NCBI GenBank assembly: GCA_030697085.1
Contig: JAUYQT010000785.1
Location: 1 to 5,250, forward strand
Source of the DNA: Azonexus sp.
GTDB lineage: Bacteria > Pseudomonadota > Gammaproteobacteria > Burkholderiales > Rhodocyclaceae
Length of the DNA: 5,250 nucleotides
Direction of reading: 5' to 3'
The notes under the pieces were generated by a model. That model was not told the origin of the DNA and made no database searches. It worked only from the letters and a program-made list of their open reading frames with translations. Position numbers and translations under genes: made by a program. This document shows, piece after piece, positions 1 to 5,250 of the stretch (the stretch's first letter is position 1; every line of letters begins with the position of its first letter).

Positions 1-3000
1 ACTGGCGAGCAGCAAATCAGCCTTTCGCGCCTCAACGCCGGCCACATCAGCGGCCTGGTGGCACTTGATCAGCGCTTGGCCGACTTCATGCAGGCGAAGG
101 TGGGCTCGCTCGACGTTTTTGAAGCCATCCAGTGCTGCATAACGTTGGCCAACGCCGTAGTACCAGTGACTGAAGCGACAAGTTTTATCGTCCAGCCCCG
201 CAATGGCCTCGCTGCCGATCGGGGCATCGAGGTAGCCATGAATGGCCGCCACCCAGCGTTTGTGGTCGGCCTCGGCCACCATCATTGGCAGATCTTCACG
301 CGACCAATTGAAAGCCGTGGCCAGGTTCCATAATTCGTCGGTGCGGAAACCCTGAATCCAGGCGGGCAAGGATGCAGCCGGCATCGGGCGGGCAATGCCA
401 TAACCCTGAGCCAGATCGCAACCCAGTAGCAGCAAGACCAGTCCATGCTCAACGGTCTCGACGCCTTCAGCAATCACCTTGCGCTTGAAAGCCTGAGTCA
501 GGCCGATAACGCCTTCGACGATCGCCAGGTCTTCTGGATCATTTAGCATGTCACAAACAAATGACTGGTCGATTTTCAAAACATCGGCCGGCAAGCGACG
601 GAAATAGGTCAGTGAAGAGTAACCGGTCCCAAAATCATCGAGCGCAAAGCTAACGCCCAGCCGGCGACATTCAACAAACAGTTCGGCGACCAGCGCAATA
701 TCATCAAGGACTGCTGTTTCGAGAATTTCCAGTTCAAGTTGACCGGGTTGAACGCGGGGATGCTCAGCCAGCAGTTCACCGAGGCGTCGGGCAAAACCAG
801 CGTGCTGCAAATGATCGCCGGCAATATTGATACTGACCGAGAAGTCGAGACCTTGCGCCGCCCAGGTATCAAGTTGCTGCAAGGCTTCGCGGATCACCCA
901 GTCGCCCAGTTCAATAGCCAGCTCGCTACCTTCAACGGCATATAAAAACTCACCCGGCAGGAGCAGACCGCGCTCCGGGTGCTGCCAGCGAATCAGGGCT
1001 TCGGCCCCAATCACGCTCCCCAGACGCATATTCACCTTGGGCTGGTAATAGAGTTCGAACTCGCCGTTCGCCAGCGCGTGACGAATCTGGCCCAGTTCTT
1101 CACGCCGAACCCGGGCCCGGCGGTCGTTTTCCGGGTCGAAGAGATGGTGCCGATTGCGCCCGGCCTGCTTGGCGGCGTACATCGCCTGATCGGCATGGCG
1201 GAGCAGCGTGTCGGCGTCGGAGCCATCCTGCGGGTAAAGGGTGACACCGATGCTGGCTGAAATCGAAATTTCATGACTTGTGATCACAAAGGGCCAGTTC
1301 AGCGAATTAATCACGCGATTTATGGCAAGGTCGCACTCATGCTCGTTCTCAAGTCCGGAGAAAAGCAGCACAAATTCATCGCCACCGAGCCGGGAAACGG
1401 TGTCACCGCCACGCATACAGGCTTTTAAACGCTGGGCGACTTCAACCAGCAGACGGTCGCCGGTGGCATGGCCGTAGATGTCGTTAACCGGTTTGAAGCC
1501 ATCAAGATCGAGATAGCAAACGGCCAGCGCCTTGGCGCTCCGTTCGGTTTGCGCCATCGCCAGCTGCATGCGGTCGCCGAGCAGCATGCGGTTGGGCAGT
1601 TGGGTCAGCGCGTCAAAATGCGCCAGATGTTCGAGGCGATCTTGATGCTCCTTGATCAGCGTGATGTCCGTAAAAATACCGACAAAATGTGAAACCTCGC
1701 CAAGGCGGTCACGTACGGTTGAGATCGTCAGTTGTTCAACGAAAATTTCGCCGGACTTTTTACGATTCCACACTTCACCACGCCAATAGCCCACTTTCTG
1801 AATGGTCTGCCACATTTCCAGATAAAACTCTGGCGTGTGATGCCCGGACTTAAGCATGTCAGCGGTTTGGCCGAGAGTTTCGGCCCGCGGATAACCCGTC
1901 AATTCGGTGAAGGTTTCATTGACATCGACGATGCGCCCACGCGGATCGGTAATCATGATGCCTTCATGGGCGTTGTCAAAAACGCTGGCCGCCAGCTTTT
2001 GCCGTTCTTCGGCCTGCAGGCGTTCGCTGATGTCCTGCGAAATACACAGAATGGCCGGCTGACTGTCCCAGTGACCTTCAACCACCCGGGTTTCGACCAT
2101 AAACTGGCTACCGTCGGCACGGCACAACGGTAATGAGCAGTTGCGGTGTTTCCCGATAATGAGTTCATCGAACATCACGTCGAGTATTTTCTGCGCTTCT
2201 GGCGGGTGGACCGCAGCAATCGACTGGCCGTTGAGTTCCCCGGGGGCGTAGCCGAGCAGTTCGCTAACGGCACGGTTGTAATGCAGGATTATGCCTTGCG
2301 GGCTGACGATGAAAAGAAAATCACGCATCGCATCGAACAAACCGGCAATATTTTGTTGCGCTTGTTTCGCCGCAGTCTGCGCCTCAACCCGGATCAAGGT
2401 TTGGGCAAAGTTCGTGCGGAGCGACTGTAGCGCGAGGATAGTGCCATGCGAAATCTGGTCGGTATTGCGCCCAGCCAGATTGATGCTGACGACCGCTTGG
2501 CCATCAACAACGATAGGCAGGATGGCGACACAGCGAACACCTTCGGCCTGCAGGTGCGGGGTGAGCGAAATAGTCCGCACCGTCCCGGCCTCTGAACCTT
2601 CATGACCACTACAAACAATCTCGCCCGCCTGAATGAGCTGCGCCCGGGGCGAAGCAGCGGCAAACTCAGTGACCGCCGCAATATATTCGCTGGAAAGGCC
2701 GCGATGTTCAATCAGCCGGTAGCCACCTTGAGGATTCTGTAAATAGATGCCGCCGCACTCGAATTCCGGGAAACGTAGTGCGATGTCGAGCAATACGGGC
2801 AAGAGCTCATCCCGGGACTTTCCATTGGCCAGTACTTCAGCCAGGTCACGCTCGACCATCAAACGCTGGGCGGCCGACCGACGTTCGCAAATATCCTGGA
2901 CTGAGGCGATGACCACCTTCTGGCCAAAATATTTAGCTGGGCGCATGCGAATCTCGGTCGGGTAAATTCGCCCACTGGCACTTTCCGCCCAGACCTCAAG

Positions 3001-4932
3001 CACTTGGGGCTTACCGGCCAGCGCGGCACTGAAACGTTCGCCGACTTTGCTTGCGCTATTCAGCCCTTCAACCAGAAGGTTTTGGTAGGACACGCCGAGC
3101 AAAGCACTACGCGGATAGCCGGAAAGCTGTTCGACGCGAGGATTGAGGTCAAGTAAAAGGCCGTTTTGATCGAGGATGAAAAGCGCGTTATCGACGCTGT
3201 CGAAAATCCCCCGGAAGGTGGTCAGGCTGGCTGCCAACTGGTCGGCCTGACGGTGCTGGGAGATCACCAGTGCGGCTAACTGGCTAGACAGGCGAAGCAA
3301 TTCTTCCTGCTCCGGCGTCGGGATGCGGGCCTTGCTGTGATACGCGGCAAAGGTGCCGAGCAGTTCCCCGTCCGGGGAAAATATCGGCTCGGCCCAGCCG
3401 GAAGAAATGGCGCTAACTCGGGCAAATTCGTGAAAGCCTTCGCCCTTGGGGTCGTTGAAAAAATCTTCGACCACGACGCGGCTTTCCCGGTAAGCCGCCG
3501 TCCCTGAGACACCCACTCCTTCAGCGATGAGCATACCGTCAAGTGCGGCCCGGCTGGCTTCGGACAAACCAGGCGCGGCGCCCAAACGCAGGCGCTGGCC
3601 ATCGGCACTGACCAGCAGAATGGAACAAAGAACGCCGGGCAACTCGGTTTCGGCCGAAATGGCAATCAGTTCGAGCAGGCCATCCAGGCGTTCGCCTCGC
3701 AACAGGCCGGCGAGGGCGGCGTTACGCATGACGACCGCCTCCTCGCTGCGTTTGTGCGCCGTAATGTTGCGGGCAAAACCAACGGTGCCGATGGTCTGTC
3801 CCGTGCTGTCGATAATCGGCGCCTTGTAGGTTTCATGCAAAACACCGACGCCCTGGATGAGAATTTCTTCAATGACGTATTTCTTCTCGCCACTGAGCAT
3901 TACGGCCGCATCATCGGCGCGATATCGCTGTGCCAGATCGGCGGGAAAATAATCCTCGTCGCGCTTGCCCTGCATCGCCTGGCTCGATGCTGCGCCGACT
4001 GATTCGGCAAATTGACGATTGACGCTGCGAAAGCGTGATTCGCTATCTTTCAGCCAGACGAGGTAAGGAAAGTTGTCGAGCAGAGCGCGTTGATAGCGTT
4101 CGTTACGGCTGATTTCCTCATGGGCCACCGCATTGGCGGCACTCAGTTCACGCCGGTCGCTCAGTGCGCCATCGAGCAGTTCAATTTCCAGCGGACGCAC
4201 CAGACAATGTTCGGTCAACAGACCGAGCAAGCAATTGCTGCGGTCAACCACCACCAGATGCCGAAAACCATGATCGAGCATTAACTGGGCGGCTTCATTG
4301 AGCGGCGAATCGAGCAATACGGTCACGACGGGTTGCGTCATCACGTCGCCCAGCAAGGTTCTGGCGGGCGAATCGAGGTAGAAACGGACGACGTCACGCT
4401 CGGTGATAATGCCGAGCGGCCGCTCTCCATCGACCACGACGACACAGCTTTGCCGCGTCGACTCCATGGCAGCGAGGGCGCTATCGAGCCTTGCCTCAAC
4501 CGGCAGACGGGGGAAATCACGCTCCATCAAGGTATCGACGTTATTGAGCTGACTGAAGAAATCCAGCCCGAGATGACGTTGAAAATCGGTTTCCGTGACC
4601 ACACCCAACGGCTTGCCTTGCCGATCAGTCACCACCAGATGACGAATGCCGCGCAGCGCGGCGCTCCGGTAAGCACTGCGAAATTCCATATCTTCGCTGA
4701 CGGTGAACACCGGGCTGCTCATCAGCGTGGTGATGGGTTGCGCCGAATCGTGCGCTTCGCGCATCGCCCGCAAAATATCGCGCTCGGTCACAATACCGAG
4801 TATTTTTTCGGCATCAATGACTATCACTGACGAAATATGCGCCCCCATCATTAATGATGCGGCCTGGGCAATGGTGGCAGATGGGGCGACGCGATCCGCG
4901 TGGTGCGTCATGAGCTGGAAGACTGTAGGCAT
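1..4932 (-). CDS. Multisensor GGDEF/EAL cyclic-di-GMP enzyme with four N-terminal CBS domains and a C-terminal CZB domain (3' end cut by window)
   Basis: This is a probable bifunctional diguanylate cyclase/c-di-GMP phosphodiesterase in the cytoplasm. I translated the minus strand from ATG 4932-4930 to base 1 as 1644 codons without a stop. Domain order by residue is: CBS 5-58, 68-122, 134-188 and 196-249; PAS 279-398; GAF 404-561; PAS 571-687; GAF 692-850; PAS 860-974; PAS 980-1094; GGDEF 1100-1265; EAL 1275-1529; CZB about 1545-1630. The start is the most upstream one possible, because an in-frame TAA lies at 4947-4945 and no start codon falls between. No clear Shine-Dalgarno sequence precedes it; Met8 (codon at 4911-4909) is an alternative that would barely touch the first CBS domain. 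No hydrophobic segment long enough to cross a membrane is visible. The protein is unusually long for the family. Because the CZB domain is essentially complete, the stop is probably only slightly beyond the window. Domain assignments are motif-based and firm for GGDEF, EAL, CBS and CZB; GAF borders are approximate. Confidence 0.96.
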   Translation of the reverse strand, partial: MPTVFQLMTHHADRVAPSATIAQAASLMMGAHISSVIVIDAEKILGIVTERDILRAMREAHDSAQPITTLMSSPVFTVSEDMEFRSAYRSAALRGIRHLVVTDRQGKPLGVVTETDFQRHLGLDFFSQLNNVDTLMERDFPRLPVEARLDSALAAMESTRQSCVVVVDGERPLGIITERDVVRFYLDSPARTLLGDVMTQPVVTVLLDSPLNEAAQLMLDHGFRHLVVVDRSNCLLGLLTEHCLVRPLEIELLDGALSDRRELSAANAVAHEEISRNERYQRALLDNFPYLVWLKDSESRFRSVNRQFAESVGAASSQAMQGKRDEDYFPADLAQRYRADDAAVMLSGEKKYVIEEILIQGVGVLHETYKAPIIDSTGQTIGTVGFARNITAHKRSEEAVVMRNAALAGLLRGERLDGLLELIAISAETELPGVLCSILLVSADGQRLRLGAAPGLSEASRAALDGMLIAEGVGVSGTAAYRESRVVVEDFFNDPKGEGFHEFARVSAISSGWAEPIFSPDGELLGTFAAYHSKARIPTPEQEELLRLSSQLAALVISQHRQADQLAASLTTFRGIFDSVDNALFILDQNGLLLDLNPRVEQLSGYPRSALLGVSYQNLLVEGLNSASKVGERFSAALAGKPQVLEVWAESASGRIYPTEIRMRPAKYFGQKVVIASVQDICERRSAAQRLMVERDLAEVLANGKSRDELLPVLLDIALRFPEFECGGIYLQNPQGGYRLIEHRGLSSEYIAAVTEFAAASPRAQLIQAGEIVCSGHEGSEAGTVRTISLTPHLQAEGVRCVAILPIVVDGQAVVSINLAGRNTDQISHGTILALQSLRTNFAQTLIRVEAQTAAKQAQQNIAGLFDAMRDFLFIVSPQGIILHYNRAVSELLGYAPGELNGQSIAAVHPPEAQKILDVMFDELIIGKHRNCSLPLCRADGSQFMVETRVVEGHWDSQPAILCISQDISERLQAEERQKLAASVFDNAHEGIMITDPRGRIVDVNETFTELTGYPRAETLGQTADMLKSGHHTPEFYLEMWQTIQKVGYWRGEVWNRKKSGEIFVEQLTISTVRDRLGEVSHFVGIFTDITLIKEHQDRLEHLAHFDALTQLPNRMLLGDRMQLAMAQTERSAKALAVCYLDLDGFKPVNDIYGHATGDRLLVEVAQRLKACMRGGDTVSRLGGDEFVLLFSGLENEHECDLAINRVINSLNWPFVITSHEISISASIGVTLYPQDGSDADTLLRHADQAMYAAKQAGRNRHHLFDPENDRRARVRREELGQIRHALANGEFELYYQPKVNMRLGSVIGAEALIRWQHPERGLLLPGEFLYAVEGSELAIELGDWVIREALQQLDTWAAQGLDFSVSINIAGDHLQHAGFARRLGELLAEHPRVQPGQLELEILETAVLDDIALVAELFVECRRLGVSFALDDFGTGYSSLTYFRRLPADVLKIDQSFVCDMLNDPEDLAIVEGVIGLTQAFKRKVIAEGVETVEHGLVLLLLGCDLAQGYGIARPMPAASLPAWIQGFRTDELWNLATAFNWSREDLPMMVAEADHKRWVAAIHGYLDAPIGSEAIAGLDDKTCRFSHWYYGVGQRYAALDGFKNVERAHLRLHEVGQALIKCHQAADVAGVEARKADLLLAS
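43..300 (-). other. C-terminal CZB (chemoreceptor zinc-binding) domain coding region
   Basis: After EAL, residues about 1545-1630 match the CZB consensus of a His-x-x-aromatic, then Cys-x-hydrophobic-small-x-aromatic, then His-xxx-His. Here these are H1557-KR-W1560, C1585-RFSH-W1590 and H1611-LRL-H1615. The gaps are 24 and 20 residues, inside the usual ranges. The family binds zinc through three His and one Cys, and the cysteine can respond to oxidants such as hypochlorous acid. The motif glycine is Ser1588 here. CZB is best known on chemoreceptors and at the N terminus of diguanylate cyclase DgcZ; here it is the C-terminal tail of an EAL protein. The frame remains open to base 1. Confidence 0.88.
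346..1110 (-). other. EAL c-di-GMP phosphodiesterase domain coding region, catalytic residues intact
   Basis: Residues 1275-1529 contain the expected EAL residues. These are YYQPKV (1295-1300), E1311-A-L (EALIRWQHP; bases 1002-994), Asn1369 in SINIAG, and Glu1402 and Glu1405 in LELEILET. Further on are D1432-D1433 in LDDFGTGYSS, Lys1453 in LKIDQSFV, Glu1489 in VIAEGVET, and Gln1509 in GCDLAQGY. These bind the two metals and c-di-GMP and cleave it to pGpG. The common Thr of the E-I-T-E motif is Leu1404 here, a mild deviation. The sequence predicts hydrolytic competence, so the protein may be bifunctional. Confidence 0.95.
1138..1635 (-). other. GGDEF diguanylate cyclase domain coding region, active-site and I-site residues intact
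   Basis: Residues 1100-1265 carry the full GGDEF set. DALTQLPNR is at 1107-1115. YLDLDGFKPVND (1140-1151) contains metal-binding Asp1142. GHATGD is at 1154-1159. The signature GGDEF is at 1183-1187 (bases 1386-1372). The allosteric product-inhibition site RxxD is present as R1174-GG-D1177, five residues before GGDEF, the usual spacing. In this family these residues condense two GTP to c-di-GMP, with feedback inhibition through the I-site. Sequence therefore predicts an active, product-inhibited cyclase, although dimerisation and upstream sensory state would decide actual activity. Confidence 0.95.
1651..2355 (-). other. PAS domains 3 and 4 coding region
   Basis: Two consecutive PAS domains precede the cyclase. 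PAS3 (residues 860-974) has FDAMRDFLFIVSPQG, HYNRAVSELLGYAPGEL and an exit at CISQDISERLQAEE. PAS4 (980-1094) has FDNAHEGIMITDPRGRIVD, NETFTELTGY, the W(R)GEVWNRKKSGE central segment and an FVGIFTDIT exit. PAS4 is the canonical PAS that directly feeds GGDEF domains. The linker TDITLIKEHQDRLEHLAH is the helical coupler usually found between them, so conformational signals probably reach the cyclase through it. Confidence 0.9.
2383..2859 (-). other. GAF-like domain 2 coding region
   Basis: Residues 692-850 have the GAF layout, though more divergent than the first. They contain an opening helix (DELLPVLLDIALRF), the strands CGGIYLQNPQGGYRLIEH, a mid-domain stretch HLQAEGVRCVAILPIVVDGQ, and the strand VVSINLAGR followed by a long helix. 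It contains Cys726, Cys774 and Cys800. Its boundaries and ligand are uncertain. Other readings, such as a divergent sensory fold, are possible but less likely given the pattern. Confidence 0.7.
2872..3222 (-). other. PAS domain 2 coding region
   Basis: Residues 571-687 show the PAS pattern: FRGIFDSVDNALFILDQNG, LLLDLNPRVEQLSGYPRSALLG, then the central WAESASGRIYPTEIRM and the exit strand VVIASVQDICERR. It sits between the two GAF domains. No cofactor-specific residue was recognised. Confidence 0.85.
3250..3723 (-). other. GAF domain 1 coding region
   Basis: Residues 404-561 match the GAF style found next to PAS and GGDEF modules. They show a helix ending LLELIAISAE, the strands CSILLVSADG and LRLGAAPGL, the loop GVGVSGTAAYRE, a VVVEDFFNDP segment, and a final strand GELLGTFAAYH followed by a helix. 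Such GAF domains bind small molecules or chromophores. Cys436 is the only cysteine, and it is not in a recognisable bilin-binding context. The ligand cannot be deduced. Confidence 0.8.
3739..4098 (-). other. PAS domain 1 coding region
   Basis: Residues 279-398 begin with the typical PAS lead-in RALLDNFPYLVWLKD, followed by FRSVNRQFAE and ending in the strand IGTVGFARNIT, the usual PAS-to-linker exit. It lies directly after the CBS array, joined by a polar, probably helical linker (about 250-278). No residue identifies a cofactor, so its signal is unknown. Confidence 0.85.
4189..4914 (-). other. Region encoding four tandem CBS domains (two Bateman-type pairs)
   Basis: Residues 7-248 contain four repeats of about 55-60 residues. 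Each opens with a short LM or VM helix-start motif (LMTHH, LMSSP, LMERD, VMTQP). Each ends with a strand-turn-helix carrying the CBS signature: GIVTERD at 46-52, GVVTETD at 110-116, GIITERD at 174-180, and GLLTEHC at 237-243. In the family, the Thr and Asp of this signature contact the ribose or phosphates of bound adenine nucleotides. The first three repeats keep both residues, while the fourth has Cys243 in place of Asp. CBS domains pair into Bateman modules, so 1+2 and 3+4 are the expected pairs. Fusion to a c-di-GMP enzyme suggests allosteric sensing of nucleotide or energy state; the ligand itself is inferred. Confidence 0.92.
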
Positions 4933-5127
4933 GGGCGAATGGTATTACTTTTGTAACAGGGTCGGGTTAACTGCGGTCAAGCTGAAACAATTCATAAAAA
5001 TTGGCGAGTGGCCGTGCTGCTGCGCGACAACGCGCCTGACAATGAGTACAGATGACACCCGCGCAGACCATGAAATACGCCCCGCCGGCACGCCACATAT
5101 TCGCGACTATAAACCTAAATCCGGCAG
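4933..5127. other. Intergenic region upstream of the large GGDEF/EAL gene
   Basis: This gap of 195 bases has no convincing gene on either strand. It separates the probable end of the upstream minus-strand gene from the ATG at 4932, and is long enough to hold a promoter. It contains a small GC-only inverted repeat at 5022-5035 (5-bp stem, ACAA loop) and two TGACA direct repeats, at 5037-5041 and 5053-5057, spaced by 16 bases. No strong Rho-independent terminator was found for the upstream gene, and no good Shine-Dalgarno sequence lies before the ATG. The large gene therefore may have its own promoter, but read-through from upstream is not excluded. Confidence 0.6.
4953..4980 (-). promoter_or_regulatory. 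Weak candidate sigma-70-like promoter for the large gene
   Basis: On the minus strand TTGACC (bases 4980-4975, five of six matches to the -35 consensus) is followed after 16 bases by TGTTAC (4958-4953, three of six matches to -10). Transcription would start about 14 bases before the ATG. The -10 is poor and other spacings are possible, so this is only a candidate. Confidence 0.25.
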
Positions 5128-5250
5128 TTACCCTGTCATCGCAAGCCGTTCAGGAGGGTGCCATGGCGGCAATGGACAGGTAATTTTCGCCACCACGTAG
5201 GCCAGGAAGGTCTGCCAGCGGTCAGCCTGAGGCAACTGCTCCGCAACAGC
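5128..5250 (-). CDS. Probable C-terminal end of an unrecognised upstream protein (5' end outside window)
   Basis: On the minus strand a frame enters at 5250 and runs 40 codons to a TAA at 5130-5128. It encodes a peptide containing QADRWQTFLAYVVAKITCPLP and ending ERLAMTG. I do not recognise the family and assign no function. Support comes from reasonable codon choice similar to the neighbouring gene, an amphipathic protein-like composition in the first 30 residues, and the same strand as the large gene. The other two minus frames give a shorter or less protein-like product. The gap of 195 bases to the next start codon argues against tight translational coupling. The fragment is too short for certainty, and the last residues after the PLPPW segment look less constrained. 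Confidence 0.45.
   Translation of the reverse strand, partial: AVAEQLPQADRWQTFLAYVVAKITCPLPPWHPPERLAMTG

Noticed and set aside
1732..2133. Plus-strand open frame of 133 codons
   Set aside because: It is the antisense shadow of PAS3 and PAS4, whose motifs are unambiguous on the minus strand.
4333..4830. Long plus-strand open frame of 165 codons opposite the CBS-coding region
   Set aside because: It lies wholly antisense to the CBS domains, which have clear family motifs. Its translation resembles no known fold, and its openness follows from codon bias of the real gene.
5022..5035. GC-only inverted repeat, a possible terminator
   Set aside because: The stem is only 5 bp and neither strand has a T tract after it, so it does not qualify as a Rho-independent terminator.
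5037..5057. Two TGACA direct repeats 16 bases apart, a possible regulator site
   Set aside because: Five-base repeats arise easily by chance, and no known operator consensus was matched.
5152..5183. Strong Shine-Dalgarno-like AGGAGG (5152-5157) five bases before a plus-strand ATG at 5163
   Set aside because: The frame encodes only six residues before TAA at 5181-5183. A leader peptide or minigene is possible, but no downstream plus-strand gene is visible and the site lies within the more likely minus-strand coding end.
4703..5200. Plus-strand open frame of 165 codons overlapping the start of the large gene and the intergenic gap
   Set aside because: Antisense to the first CBS domain, with low-complexity Cys/Arg/Ser-rich translation and no recognisable motif or start signal.
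5158..5250. Plus-strand frame starting with GTG at 5158 and open to the window end
   Set aside because: The GTG overlaps the Shine-Dalgarno-like sequence too closely to use it, and the opposite minus-strand frame has a more protein-like translation.

Overview
The window is almost entirely one very large minus-strand gene. From an ATG at 4932 the frame runs uninterrupted to base 1, giving 1644 codons with no stop, so its extreme 3' end lies outside the window. The product is a soluble multidomain cyclic-di-GMP signalling protein. Reading from the N terminus it has four tandem CBS domains, then PAS, GAF, PAS, GAF, PAS, PAS, then a GGDEF diguanylate cyclase domain, an EAL phosphodiesterase domain, and a C-terminal zinc-binding CZB domain. 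The key residues of both catalytic domains, the GGDEF inhibitory site and the CZB zinc ligands are all present. No membrane segment or signal peptide is visible, so it should act in the cytoplasm.

Layout by position: 5128-5250 holds what is probably the last 40 codons of another minus-strand gene. 4933-5127 is a non-coding gap that probably carries the promoter of the large gene. 4189-4914 encodes the CBS array, 1651-4098 the PAS/GAF sensory region, 1138-1635 GGDEF, 346-1110 EAL, and about 43-300 the CZB domain. Plus-strand open frames across the gene look like antisense shadows and are not annotated.

How the parts probably work together (inference): the CBS pairs could read adenine nucleotides, the PAS and GAF domains could read small molecules, redox state or light, and the CZB could read zinc or an oxidant at its cysteine. 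All would converge on one protein that can in principle make or destroy c-di-GMP, and so shift the cell between sessile and motile states.

The organism is most likely a moderately GC-rich proteobacterium. The large PAS/GAF/GGDEF/EAL protein with a CZB tail is reminiscent of Betaproteobacteria of the Rhodocyclales (Dechloromonas-like), but that is an impression from protein style, not a demonstrated placement. The window contains no RNA gene, mobile element, CRISPR array or long repeat that I can support.
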